This document shows positions 52,302 to 60,387 of a stretch of 64,000 nucleotides of DNA, piece after piece. The first letter of the stretch is position 1. Every line of letters begins with the position of its first letter. This stretch comes from Rhizobium sp. N324 (GTDB taxonomy: Bacteria; Pseudomonadota; Alphaproteobacteria; Rhizobiales; Rhizobiaceae): the NCBI RefSeq assembly GCF_001664485.1, contig NZ_CP013633.1:383146-447145 (forward strand), in the 5' to 3' direction. The notes under the pieces were generated by a model. It was not told the origin of the DNA. It was given only the letters and a program-made list of their open reading frames with translations, and searched no databases. The translations under genes and the position numbers were made by a program.

Positions 52302-52757
52302 ATGACCAAGATTTCCGAAAGATCCTTTGAAACGATCGAAAACCCGGCGTCATCGCCGCTCAAGGTGCCAGATCAGTTCGGCGCATCTGTTGAAAAGGGG
52401 AACAAGAAGGTGACAGAGGCTTTTTTGAAATTTGCGTCCGGCGCTGAAGCGACACAGAAAATGCTGCCTCCGATCCTCGAAACGACAAGTCTATTCGGCA
52501 ACGAATTGTGGTGGAAGACGATCGCTGCACTGCAGGCCGACGCCGAGGCCAGCTTCTCACATTTGCAAGCTTTGCTGGGCGCGAATTCGCCGTCGCAGAT
52601 CCTCGAACTGCAGTCGACCTTCCTTAGCAAGCGGGTTGAGACAAGTTTGCAGTACGCCAAGGAAGTCCGGGTGCTCTCAAGCAGGGCGGTGGAGGAAATC
52701 TCAAAGCCGGTCAAGGATGCTTTTGACAAGGTCCTGACGAACCCCAAAGCGACGTAA
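52302..52757 (+). CDS. phasin-family protein, copy 2
   Basis: A 151-residue phasin, nearly identical to copy 1 at 5003-5458; it differs at about nine positions (for example LQSTFLSKR against QQSTFFRKR). Predicted all-helical, PHB-granule binding. Conserved regulation suggests that both copies are made in the nodule. The next plus-strand gene, the adenine phosphoribosyltransferase-like gene, starts 290 bases on, so read-through from this sigma54 promoter into that cluster is possible. Confidence 0.85.
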   Translation: MTKISERSFETIENPASSPLKVPDQFGASVEKGNKKVTEAFLKFASGAEATQKMLPPILETTSLFGNELWWKTIAALQADAEASFSHLQALLGANSPSQILELQSTFLSKRVETSLQYAKEVRVLSSRAVEEISKPVKDAFDKVLTNPKAT

Positions 52758-52837
52758 AGTTGACTCGGCACTAAGATCAGGGCTGGACGAATCATGATCG
52801 GAGCTTCTTTCGAGGAGACAACATTATGCGGCCGACT

Positions 52838-52955
52838 GATGTTTCATCTGTTCGCGGCGCTGGCGAATTTCGGCGTGATCTGGTCAGAGAGCGGACCCGT
52901 GCCGGCCCGGAGGAACGTGGTAGGCGCGGCGGCCGCCGCCGCTGATAAGCTTGCC
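52838..52955 (+). pseudogene. resolvase/invertase C-terminal relic
   Basis: Two frames spell the end of a small serine resolvase: FAALANF, then RRDLVRERTRAGPEERGRRG and GRRRR followed by a stop at about 52949. Resolvases of the Tn3/Hin type have FAALAEFERDLIRERTRAGL here. Only this piece remains, a trace of a lost transposon. Confidence 0.6.
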
Positions 52956-53047
52956 AGGGCCCATGGCATCTGGTGGCTGGCCACAAAGTGCGCGAGGCCA
53001 TCGCACCTTACGAGGCTCTTAGATGGTTACATGTGGGGGATAGTAAA

Positions 53048-53602
53048 ATGATTGTAGCTGTTCCAAATAGCGGGGCGTCACGGATTAACCAATCCGGTGT
53101 AGAAGCATTACGAGAATTTCCCAACTTTCCGATAGGCGGGATCTTGTTCAAGGATATAGCGCCTATGCTGGCTGGTAGAGGTGCATTGGGCGAAGTCGTT
53201 TCTACCGTCGCAAGCCAAGTGTCGGGAACAGAAATCGATGCCATTTTGGCGGTTGATGCGCGTGGTTTCATCTTGGGCGCCTCATTGGCTGATAGGCTTG
53301 GTTGCGGTTTCATCATGGTAAGGAAACCCGGTAAACTGCCGGGGGACGTCCTCTCATTTGAATACAGCTGTGAATACTGCTCCGGAACCCTGGAGGTAAC
53401 TGCCGGCCTCATCGGTGACGGCCTGCGATGCCTGATTGCTGATGACCTTCTAGCGACGGGTGGCACTGCTCGGGCGACTGGGAATTTTGTCAAGTCCCAA
53501 GGCGGAGAGATCGCCGGATACGCATTCATACTCGAAATCGAAGTTTTGAAAGGCAGGCGTCAATTGGACGACGCACCAGTGATCAGTGCGATGACGTGCT
53601 AG
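53048..53602 (+). CDS. adenine phosphoribosyltransferase-like protein
   Basis: A 184-residue type I phosphoribosyltransferase. It has FPNFPIGGILFKDIAPML (APRT-like start), LAVDARGFILGASLADRLGC and the PRPP-binding loop LIADDLLATGGTARATGNF. In true APRT the substrate loop reads EYGxDxLE; here it is EYSCEYCSGTLEV, with two extra cysteines, so the base specificity may differ. GGGGGATA precedes the ATG at 53048. It opens a plus-strand cluster with radical SAM, nucleotidyltransferase and PRPP-synthetase-like genes, 31 bases before the next gene. Confidence 0.82.
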   Translation: MIVAVPNSGASRINQSGVEALREFPNFPIGGILFKDIAPMLAGRGALGEVVSTVASQVSGTEIDAILAVDARGFILGASLADRLGCGFIMVRKPGKLPGDVLSFEYSCEYCSGTLEVTAGLIGDGLRCLIADDLLATGGTARATGNFVKSQGGEIAGYAFILEIEVLKGRRQLDDAPVISAMTC

Positions 53603-53633
53603 CGCAGCAGCATAGACGTGAGGAGGCAAGCGC

Positions 53634-54902
53634 ATGAATACCCCTGATTGGCTTTCGACACCGCAGGACGTGCATGTAACCAGTCAGACGCTACAGGCCC
53701 TCGTCACAAGTGAACTTTCGAAACGAGTCGTCTCGGAAAACGAAATTAAAACGATCTATCTGTTTCTAACACGCAAGTGCAATTTGGGATGCCACCACTG
53801 TTACATCGCAGGCGTCGGGTCCAAGGCCAAGGGCATTGATTTCAACCTGGAGACGATCCAAGGACTGATCGAGCAAGCACTACCCAATGGGCTGCGCAAG
53901 GTTAAGGTTTCCGGGGGTGAACCGATGGTTCACAAGGAATTCATGGCAGTCATGGAATATCTCGCATCCTGTGGGCTGAAGGAGCTGGTTTTCGAGACGA
54001 ATGGAACCCTCTTTGACGAGTTCACGATCGAGCAGCTAAGTAGGCTCCCCAATTTGACGGTCTTCATCAGCCTCGACCATTTCGACCCAGAGGCGCACGA
54101 CGCTTTCAGAGCAAAATCGGGTGCGTTCGCCAAGACTGCGATTGTCCTGCAGCGGCTTGGAAAAACTGACATCTCTACAGTGGTAACGACGACTGCCTAT
54201 CGCAACAACTATGACAAGGTGATTTCGATTATAGATTTGGTGCTCGGCTGGGGCATCAAGAAGCATCGGACGCTGCTCAACATACATCCGATGGGCAACG
54301 CGCGCAGCCATGAGGACAATGCGATAAGCTTGGAGGAATGCGAGCTACTGATAGGCGATCTTTTGAAATCTCCCCATTTTGAGAGTGGCGCTGCATACAT
54401 GACTCTGCCGCCGGCTCTGATGCCTCTCAAGTATCTGAACGGCGTGCATACTTGCGGTTGGGGCGACAACGTACTGGGCATACTGTCGAACGGACAAGTT
54501 TCGATGTGCAGTGCCTCCTACGATGATCCGGAAATGATCGCCGGCAATGCCTTCGAAATGCCCTTGATGGAAATCTGGCGCAACAGCCCGTTCTTCCATG
54601 AGCTACGCGAGGTGGTGAGTGGCGAGGTTAAGGGCGTCTGCGGCAACTGCGTGTTTTATCCAGTCTGTCGCGGCGTCTGCAAGATGAGTAGCTGGTCGCA
54701 CTATGGTGAAAAGGACGCGCCCTATCCGCTGTGCCAGGAACTTTACAATAACGGAGGTTTTCCGGAGTACGCCCTGGTGGACCCGACGAAAGATTCCACC
54801 TACCGCCGCGGAGTTATAGCGAAAGAGCGTCGGCCCGCCGCCGAAGCTCCTGTCTATAACTTCTCTGAGGAAATCGCGGCTGCTGCGCAACACACTCACT
54901 AA
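53634..54902 (+). CDS. radical SAM/SPASM protein
   Basis: A 422-residue radical SAM enzyme. The cluster motif is LTRKCNLGCHHCYIAGV (CX3CX2C, residues ~48-56), followed by KVSGGEPMVHKEF (SAM-binding GGEP). The C-terminal cysteine-rich region (HTCGWGDN, VSMCSAS, GVCGNCVFYPVCRGVCKM, PLCQEL) fits a SPASM domain with auxiliary Fe-S clusters, as in peptide-modifying maturases and PqqE. GAGGAGG precedes the ATG. The substrate is unknown; neighbouring small proteins or a phosphoribosylated compound are candidates. Confidence 0.9.
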   Translation: MNTPDWLSTPQDVHVTSQTLQALVTSELSKRVVSENEIKTIYLFLTRKCNLGCHHCYIAGVGSKAKGIDFNLETIQGLIEQALPNGLRKVKVSGGEPMVHKEFMAVMEYLASCGLKELVFETNGTLFDEFTIEQLSRLPNLTVFISLDHFDPEAHDAFRAKSGAFAKTAIVLQRLGKTDISTVVTTTAYRNNYDKVISIIDLVLGWGIKKHRTLLNIHPMGNARSHEDNAISLEECELLIGDLLKSPHFESGAAYMTLPPALMPLKYLNGVHTCGWGDNVLGILSNGQVSMCSASYDDPEMIAGNAFEMPLMEIWRNSPFFHELREVVSGEVKGVCGNCVFYPVCRGVCKMSSWSHYGEKDAPYPLCQELYNNGGFPEYALVDPTKDSTYRRGVIAKERRPAAEAPVYNFSEEIAAAAQHTH

Positions 54903-54982
54903 CGCAGGAGGCGCGACGTAATAATTGCTGTGTCGACGACGTAATTTAACCAGGTCAACAAAAATAACGTGGAGGATTGGGG

Positions 54983-55477
54983 ATGAGCAGAGCTTTCCGA
55001 GGTGCGGCGGGTGTGGCGCACACACTTGCGAACAACGCGATACTATCCGGCAACAAAGCAGCCGCCCAGCAAGCCCAGGTGATTTCTCGTCTCGCGGAAG
55101 GACTCGCCCGGCTGCAGGCGGGTTTGGATGACCAAGCTCAGCAATTGACGGCTGGCCTTGTAAAATTAGAGCAATCGCTAAAGGTGTCACGCAGATCGCA
55201 ACGGTCGAAATCCGGCTCACTCGCTGCTAACGGCGAACTACAAGACTACTACGTTGATATAACCGCCTCGAAGAAATTTGGCAAAGCCAATTGGCCGCGC
55301 GCCGCCGATTCAGGTCTTGTAGGACGCCGCATTGGGCGAGGACCGGTTAGGATGACTGGTTCCGACACACAATCGGCAAAGGCGGTTACCGCCGCATTCG
55401 CCAAACTTCTCTCGGCTCAGGCACAATTGCTGCAGATACGCAGTGAAGTGGAAGACCTCAAGAAGGTTCAGAGGTAG
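54983..55477 (+). CDS. unknown 164-residue helical protein in the radical SAM cluster
   Basis: I do not recognise this protein. It starts MSRAFRGAAGVAHTLANNAI, then long helices rich in Ala, Gln and Leu (AQVISRLAEGLARLQAGLDD), a basic linker (SRRSQRSKSG), a middle part with YYVDITASKKFGKANWPRAA and a coiled-coil end (AQLLQIRSEVEDLKKVQR). GGAGG lies before the ATG at 54983. It is 80 bases after the radical SAM gene and 5 bases before the next gene. It could be a scaffold or the substrate of the maturase; there is no obvious leader or cysteine. Confidence 0.65.
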   Translation: MSRAFRGAAGVAHTLANNAILSGNKAAAQQAQVISRLAEGLARLQAGLDDQAQQLTAGLVKLEQSLKVSRRSQRSKSGSLAANGELQDYYVDITASKKFGKANWPRAADSGLVGRRIGRGPVRMTGSDTQSAKAVTAAFAKLLSAQAQLLQIRSEVEDLKKVQR

Positions 55478-55482
55478 CGGCA

Positions 55483-55812
55483 ATGGCTAGTTCCCGACTG
55501 TTTGGCTACGCCGTTGACGAAGAGGATGGCAAGCTGGTAATCGTGATTGACGGATTGCTTGCCGAAAGTTGCATCCGGCAAATTCGGGACAGCGCCCAGA
55601 CGGGCCGCGGTGGTGAACTCTTGTCGCGATTGCTGCCGGTAAGTTCGGTTTACAAGCTTATGTCTGGACAAGAGGAACGCGCTGAAGAAACGGTCAGCCT
55701 TGAACAGTTGCTTGGACAAAACGTCGACCAGAGTTTCGCTTCCTTCGAACAACAGTTCGCCGACCTGAGGCAGACACTAGCCGAATTCAGCAGCTCGGAA
55801 AGTTCGAAATAA
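55483..55812 (+). CDS. unknown 109-residue protein in the radical SAM cluster
   Basis: A small acidic protein: MASSRLFGYAVDEEDGKLVI, then VIDGLLAESCIRQIRDSAQT, ending in an acidic coiled coil (FEQQFADLRQTLAEFSSSES). It resembles no family I know. One cysteine. It follows the 164-residue protein by 5 bases and precedes the nucleotidyltransferase by 29, so the three are co-transcribed. Oppositely charged coiled coils in the two unknown proteins suggest that they bind each other. Confidence 0.65.
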   Translation: MASSRLFGYAVDEEDGKLVIVIDGLLAESCIRQIRDSAQTGRGGELLSRLLPVSSVYKLMSGQEERAEETVSLEQLLGQNVDQSFASFEQQFADLRQTLAEFSSSESSK

Positions 55813-55841
55813 ATCACGCAGCCGTATCAGGAGTCTCCGCG

Positions 55842-56957
55842 ATGCTTCGGTTGTCACCAGAAGACTCTATTTTGCTGATCACCTGCCGGGCCTACCTACG
55901 ACCCGAGGATGAAGAGCGTTTGGTCCGTCTCTGCAAGGAGCCTGTCAACTGGCCCTATGTGGTATGGCGCGCCGAGCATAATCGGACGGTGCCGCTGCTT
56001 GAGAAGCACTTGCGCCGCCTCGATTTGTTGACACTATTGCCCACTGAGGCGGCGCATTACGTTCAGTGCTGGACTGTCATGTCAAAGGTCAGGTCCGCAC
56101 TCGAATTTCGCAATCTGCCAGAAATCATGGATGCGCTGGATCGGGCCGGCATCGCCTGGTTCCTGGTGAAGGGACCAGATCTCGCGCTTCTCCATTATCC
56201 CGATCCACTCCTACGGCCGATGACCGATCTCGACATCATGGTCAAGCCCGCTGACGCGCAGCGCGTGCAGCGGCTCATGTTCGATCTCGGCTACCGGCAC
56301 GGTATTTTCGACCCTTCAAATGGCAACTGGCATCCGGAACGAAAGGAACTCGATGACGAAACCTTCCGCGAAAGCTATTCCTTGCCGGTGTTTGTAAGGA
56401 TAGAATCCGTTGAATCTCCGTTCCCTGGTCCCGCGGTGCCACGCCAGCTGCGCTACCGCCACGTAAAGGGATACATCGATTCCGCGAAGAAGCTGCACAT
56501 GCCCATCTTCATTGATATGCATGTAAATCTCTCCGTCGGCATCGATGTCGAAGACATATGGTCAGGCGTGCGTCTTGCAAACGGTCTAGGCCGCATATTG
56601 CAGGTCCAATCCGCGACTGGCGCCGTCTGGTTCCTTTCGGCCAGGCTTTATCACGAGGCCTTCCTTTATAATTCGCTTCGACTATTGATGTTCGGCGATC
56701 TTCATGCGGTTCTACACAAAGAAATGGCGAATATTAGCTGGGCGGAGGTCGCTGCGATAGGTTACAAATACGAGATGAGGCCGGCGTTATATTTCGTCCT
56801 GACGCAGATGAAGCGCATCTGTGGGATAGACATACCGTCCGAGTTCCTAGAGCTCATTCGACCTGATCAAACCGAGGTACCACTTCAACATGATTGGGGC
56901 GACGTGTTGCCCAAACTGCTGTCTATTCCCACTGTTAACGATCTTGAGCTGGCGTAA
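55842..56957 (+). CDS. nucleotidyltransferase-family protein (NTP_transf_5-like)
   Basis: A 371-residue protein of the uncharacterised nucleotidyltransferase family seen in biosynthetic clusters. The signature region is AWFLVKGPDLALLHYPDPLL followed by RPMTDLDIMVKPADAQRV, giving the KG...YP..R..DLDxxV pattern with the metal-binding aspartates. It probably transfers a nucleotide to a small molecule or peptide. It ends 2 bases before the PRPP-synthetase-like gene. Confidence 0.8.
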   Translation: MLRLSPEDSILLITCRAYLRPEDEERLVRLCKEPVNWPYVVWRAEHNRTVPLLEKHLRRLDLLTLLPTEAAHYVQCWTVMSKVRSALEFRNLPEIMDALDRAGIAWFLVKGPDLALLHYPDPLLRPMTDLDIMVKPADAQRVQRLMFDLGYRHGIFDPSNGNWHPERKELDDETFRESYSLPVFVRIESVESPFPGPAVPRQLRYRHVKGYIDSAKKLHMPIFIDMHVNLSVGIDVEDIWSGVRLANGLGRILQVQSATGAVWFLSARLYHEAFLYNSLRLLMFGDLHAVLHKEMANISWAEVAAIGYKYEMRPALYFVLTQMKRICGIDIPSEFLELIRPDQTEVPLQHDWGDVLPKLLSIPTVNDLELA

Positions 56958-56959
56958 AT

Positions 56960-57901
56960 ATGGCGCCCGAGTCACCATATCGTACAGATCCTGCGGCGAA
57001 CGACCTTCGTATCGCAGCAACCGAAACCTCTGCAAAGTTTGCGTCAACAGTCCATCGGGCCCTCACGCGGTCAGGAATAACGATCCTAAACACGCAGGTG
57101 TTCAGCAATGGCCAGATGGCTGTCACTCCGCGCGACGGCGGGCTTGGCGGAGATGTGGTGGTCGTGCAAACATTTCCTGACAGCGTTCATGATCGTCTTT
57201 TCGAGTTGTTCCTAGCGCTTGGTGCCGTGCGGGCGCGGGGTCCCCGCACGATTACCGCTGTTCTTCCCTACCTCCCATATTCGCGTTCGGATCGCCCTGC
57301 CTTCGACGGCGGACCTGTACCGGTGCGAATCCTTGCGGGGATTATCGAAACGCTCGGTATAGATCGGCTGATAACTTTCGAACTCCATGTTCCTCAGCTG
57401 TGCGCCGCATTTGCCTGTCCTGTCGTCAATCTTCAGTTCGCTCCCGCCCTAGTTCGCCATCTCGGTTCTGCGGCCGTCGATGGCGACATGGTCGTTTCAC
57501 CGGACTTCGGCGGAGCGAAGCGAGCTGAGCACTTGGCGGCCCTGCTCGGCTGCCCATTCGCTGTCATGCGCAAGCACCGCAGAGACGATGATGACTTTCG
57601 GGAGAGCGTCGAGATTCTGGGGGACGTTGCTGGCCGGACGATCATCCTGATTGACGACGAAATCAACAGTGGTCAGACGGCTTTTTCAGCCGCCGCACAT
57701 CTCAAAGCGGCAGGCGCTCGCAAGATAACCCTTGCCGCAGCCCATGCCATATTCACGCCGTCGCTGAACGAAAACTGGGGACGGTCTCAGATCGACCGCA
57801 TCGTTGTGACCGACAGCGTCGGACGTACCGACAATTTCCCCGACAGTGTCGAAGTAGTCTCGATCGGCAACGAAATTGCAGGCGCGCTGCAGGCACGCTG
57901 A
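56960..57901 (+). CDS. ribose-phosphate pyrophosphokinase-like protein
   Basis: A 313-residue homologue of PRPP synthetase. Equivalent motifs are present but altered: LPYLPYSRSDRP for the usual PYxxYxRQDR, LITFELHVPQLC for DLHxxQ, and ILIDDEINSGQT for DDxxxTxGT. This suggests a divergent, possibly specialised, PRPP-making enzyme or paralogue. The ATG at 56960 is 2 bases after the previous stop. With the phosphoribosyltransferase at the other end of the cluster it would supply and use PRPP in the same pathway. Confidence 0.82.
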   Translation: MAPESPYRTDPAANDLRIAATETSAKFASTVHRALTRSGITILNTQVFSNGQMAVTPRDGGLGGDVVVVQTFPDSVHDRLFELFLALGAVRARGPRTITAVLPYLPYSRSDRPAFDGGPVPVRILAGIIETLGIDRLITFELHVPQLCAAFACPVVNLQFAPALVRHLGSAAVDGDMVVSPDFGGAKRAEHLAALLGCPFAVMRKHRRDDDDFRESVEILGDVAGRTIILIDDEINSGQTAFSAAAHLKAAGARKITLAAAHAIFTPSLNENWGRSQIDRIVVTDSVGRTDNFPDSVEVVSIGNEIAGALQAR

Positions 57902-57907
57902 GAAGCA

Positions 57908-58942
57908 TTACCTGAAATCTAGCATCACGCGATTAACACGTGGATCGAGCGCCTGCTCGAATGCCTCTTGGGCGTTTGACGAGGGCCAAAGATTGACCTG
58001 CAGCACGTCGAAGCGTGCGGCGTGTTCAACGATGGTTCGGATGGCATTTCTCACGTCGTCCGCGCTTTGGGCTATGGTGCCGATCAGTTCAATTTCCCGG
58101 TAATGCAGAAAGTTAGCGCCTACCGATAACAAATCGGACGTCGGAATCGATTGGTAGAGTACAATCCTGGCACCGCGTGACGCCGCAGCTATGGCCCCCT
58201 GAATGCCTCTGACACCGAAGCGCGTGCAAAAGATGCAGTCGAAGCCCCAGCCATCCGTTAATTTCTCGACGAGTTTCGGATCAGACAGAGAATGAACTGA
58301 CCCCGTTGCATGGGCGCCGGTCGACATCACAGGCCCATGCGTTGCCACGTCGTCATCGAAAAGGTAAACGTCGCATCCTTTGGTTGTCAGAAGTATCGAA
58401 TGGAGAAGGCCCATCGTGCCTCCGCCGATGACGGCCACAGTGTCTCCAGCCTTTGCACGCGCCCTATTTATGCCGCGTGCCACGCAGGCGACAGGTTCAA
58501 CTAACGCGGCACGCTCGGGAGCCAAAAAGGAAGGTACGGAAAAAACCTGATAGGCGGGTACGCCCACAAAATTGGCCAATCCCCCCGGCCCCTGCGGCAC
58601 CCCTCCTCTCGCTTTAGGATTTAAATATGCACAGTGGTTGTCCAGTCCGAGGCGGCAGGCACGACATTGGCCGCATCTGCGCATTAAAAGCACCGCAACG
58701 CGGTCTCCTACGCGCAGGCCATCCGGTACATCGTCCGGCAGAAACACGATCGTGCCTGACAACTCGTGCCCGCCCCAATAGGGGTAAGTCGGCTTGGCGC
58801 CCCGATAAACGCGTTGCTCCGGTGTGCAGAGTCCACACAACTCTATCCGCACACCGACTTCGGACGATACGGCGAGTGGAACCGACAATGTCCATTCTTC
58901 AACCTTGCGGGGGCAAGTAATTACGAGTCCACGAACCTCCAT
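57908..58942 (-). CDS. zinc-dependent medium-chain dehydrogenase
   Basis: A 344-residue alcohol-dehydrogenase-like protein convergent with the radical SAM cluster (7 bases between stops). Catalytic zinc site CGLCTPEQRV and GGHELSGTI, structural zinc site CGQCRACRLGLDNHC, and Rossmann motif VAVIGGGTMGLLHSIL. It resembles threonine/sorbitol dehydrogenases; the substrate is unknown. The ATG at 58942 has GAGAGG upstream; the frame extends to 59017 without support. Because it faces the cluster tail to tail it may still work in the same pathway. Confidence 0.88.
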   Translation of the reverse strand: MEVRGLVITCPRKVEEWTLSVPLAVSSEVGVRIELCGLCTPEQRVYRGAKPTYPYWGGHELSGTIVFLPDDVPDGLRVGDRVAVLLMRRCGQCRACRLGLDNHCAYLNPKARGGVPQGPGGLANFVGVPAYQVFSVPSFLAPERAALVEPVACVARGINRARAKAGDTVAVIGGGTMGLLHSILLTTKGCDVYLFDDDVATHGPVMSTGAHATGSVHSLSDPKLVEKLTDGWGFDCIFCTRFGVRGIQGAIAAASRGARIVLYQSIPTSDLLSVGANFLHYREIELIGTIAQSADDVRNAIRTIVEHAARFDVLQVNLWPSSNAQEAFEQALDPRVNRVMLDFR

Positions 58943-59037
58943 ACGAGACCTCTCGCTCCCCGACACACCGACTGTCCTAATATGTACACTTACTTGCATC
59001 CAGAATCTAGCCAACAACCACAGGCGGCAGTCAGAAA

Positions 59038-59181
59038 GCTGATGAAATCACGTGCCTTGCTGGCGGGCTTGCTTATGTCCTGGGTCTTGACAAGCTTCTC
59101 GGAGATATCGTCGGCGCAAACGGCAAAGGACGTTTCAAGCGGCAGAAGTGTTCCCTTGCGCAAGGAGCGACGAAACTATTG
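59038..59181 (+). pseudogene. short exported protein, probably truncated
   Basis: The frame MKSRALLAGLLMSWVLTSFS is a signal peptide, followed by AQTAKDVSSGRSVPLRKERR and a stop at 59181. The last part may be the start of an SH3-like domain, but the match is too short. No ribosome site stands out. Probably the 5' end of a lost gene. Confidence 0.35.
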
Positions 59182-60306
59182 AAGGTAGAGTGGAGCGCTT
59201 GGGCCGCGTCAATGCCACCAGCCTCAAACACGAGCCGCGGTTTACCAGCCCGTTCTTCGATGCATCCTCATCTCTGCGAAGATGCCATGTCGCCTTCCCT
59301 CATCTGCCCGCGCGAACCCTCCTGAGAGCCTATCGCCACATCGTCCAAAGCTTCATCCTTCGTGGCGCACCGGTTCGAACCGAACAGACCAACAATCCGA
59401 GTCGCACCGAGAAGGATGACGGCAACTAGATCGGTAATTGGGCGGCCGCAACATCAGAAAGGTCTCAGCGTTTGCTGGACGCGTGCCTGCGATGGCGGTG
59501 GTGGCAACGATCTTCTCTGGCTGCCCCAAGCGCGGGAGAGGCCATTCGACGCTAGCAAGAGTTCGCTCGAACCTGATATCCGTTACCGCAACGACTTCGC
59601 TGAGACCACCTCCCAGGCACCATTCTACGATGCCGGCGAACAAGGTCAGCGTTGCCTCGTGAACGGAACCATCTCCCCTCCCCTCCCCTCTTCGAGGTGT
59701 CGACGCAAAAGCGAGAACTCTAGACCATCAGGGGATTGGCGTTCAGGCGGCCCTTCGGGAGCAGAGACGGAAATACGTCTACCAGCATGGTCGGTCCCAT
59801 CGCAGACAAATCGCGTGCACATCCTGCAAGTGGTCCAGCCGCGGTGACATCCAGGATGGCAGTCGGGGCGAGAGCGTCAACCCCATCTGCCTCGCACTCG
59901 TCGACTACTTCTACATCCCAAATGCGAGTGGAAAAGATCCTCGCACGTAGCCTATGATCGTCCTGAAACAGCTACGCTTCGTAGTAAATTTTTGGTGTCG
60001 AGATCGCGAATACCTGCATGAATTTCTCCGCCGCCGTTAGGCGCCGGGAACTCTGCACGAATTGGAATCGGGCGTCCGTTGTCGAATGCTTACGGTTTTG
60101 TGCGAGGCGGCAAGGGGATCACCGACTTTGCCGAGGTCTTCTGCTTTTCGTCTAAATCGCCGGGGCACATTTGTAGGATTCACAATAAAACACACCATGA
60201 CCAATCGGTGCCGCGGTCTTGCTAAGCTGCAGGATATAAACGGAAAAATCCATTTACTCTACGTTCCGGGTTTATCCACGTTAGCCTTTCGTTAACCTAA
60301 AACCCC
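59182..60306. other. 1.1-kb gap upstream of repABC
   Basis: No intact gene recognised. Several frames of 70-160 codons on both strands overlap each other and lack signatures. The part next to repA (60170-60306) is AT-rich, as expected for a promoter region. Confidence 0.4.
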
Positions 60307-60336
60307 TTGCTCAAAATGCAGAATCGGCTCTAATAG
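60307..60336 (+). promoter_or_regulatory. possible repABC promoter
   Basis: TTGCTC and TAATAG spaced by 18 bases resemble -35/-10 elements. They end just before the inverted repeat at 60339, a good place for autorepression by RepA. Confidence 0.4.
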
Positions 60337-60338
60337 CT

Positions 60339-60379
60339 AGTGGCGGAACTTTAGCGGTTTCGCGAAAAGTTCCGCCACT
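60339..60379 (+). promoter_or_regulatory. inverted repeat before repA
   Basis: AGTGGCGGAACTTT and AAAGTTCCGCCACT are exact complements around 13 bases. RepABC operons are repressed by RepA/RepB binding to palindromes near the promoter; this is the best candidate here. Confidence 0.6.
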
Positions 60380-60387
60380 TGCAGGAA

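Larger units (their letters stand above)
51971..52757 (+). repeat. duplicated phasin segment, copy 2 (partner 5003-5788)
   Basis: Nearly identical to the complement of 5003-5788, covering the phasin gene and about 330 bases upstream with the sigma54 promoter. Homology starts at CCGCCACTTTTGTCAGG. Confidence 0.85.

Noticed and set aside
53464-53478. TGGCACTGCTCGGGC inside the APRT-like gene
   Set aside because: The -12 part is GGGC, it lies within a conserved coding motif (TGGTARAT) and has no activator site.
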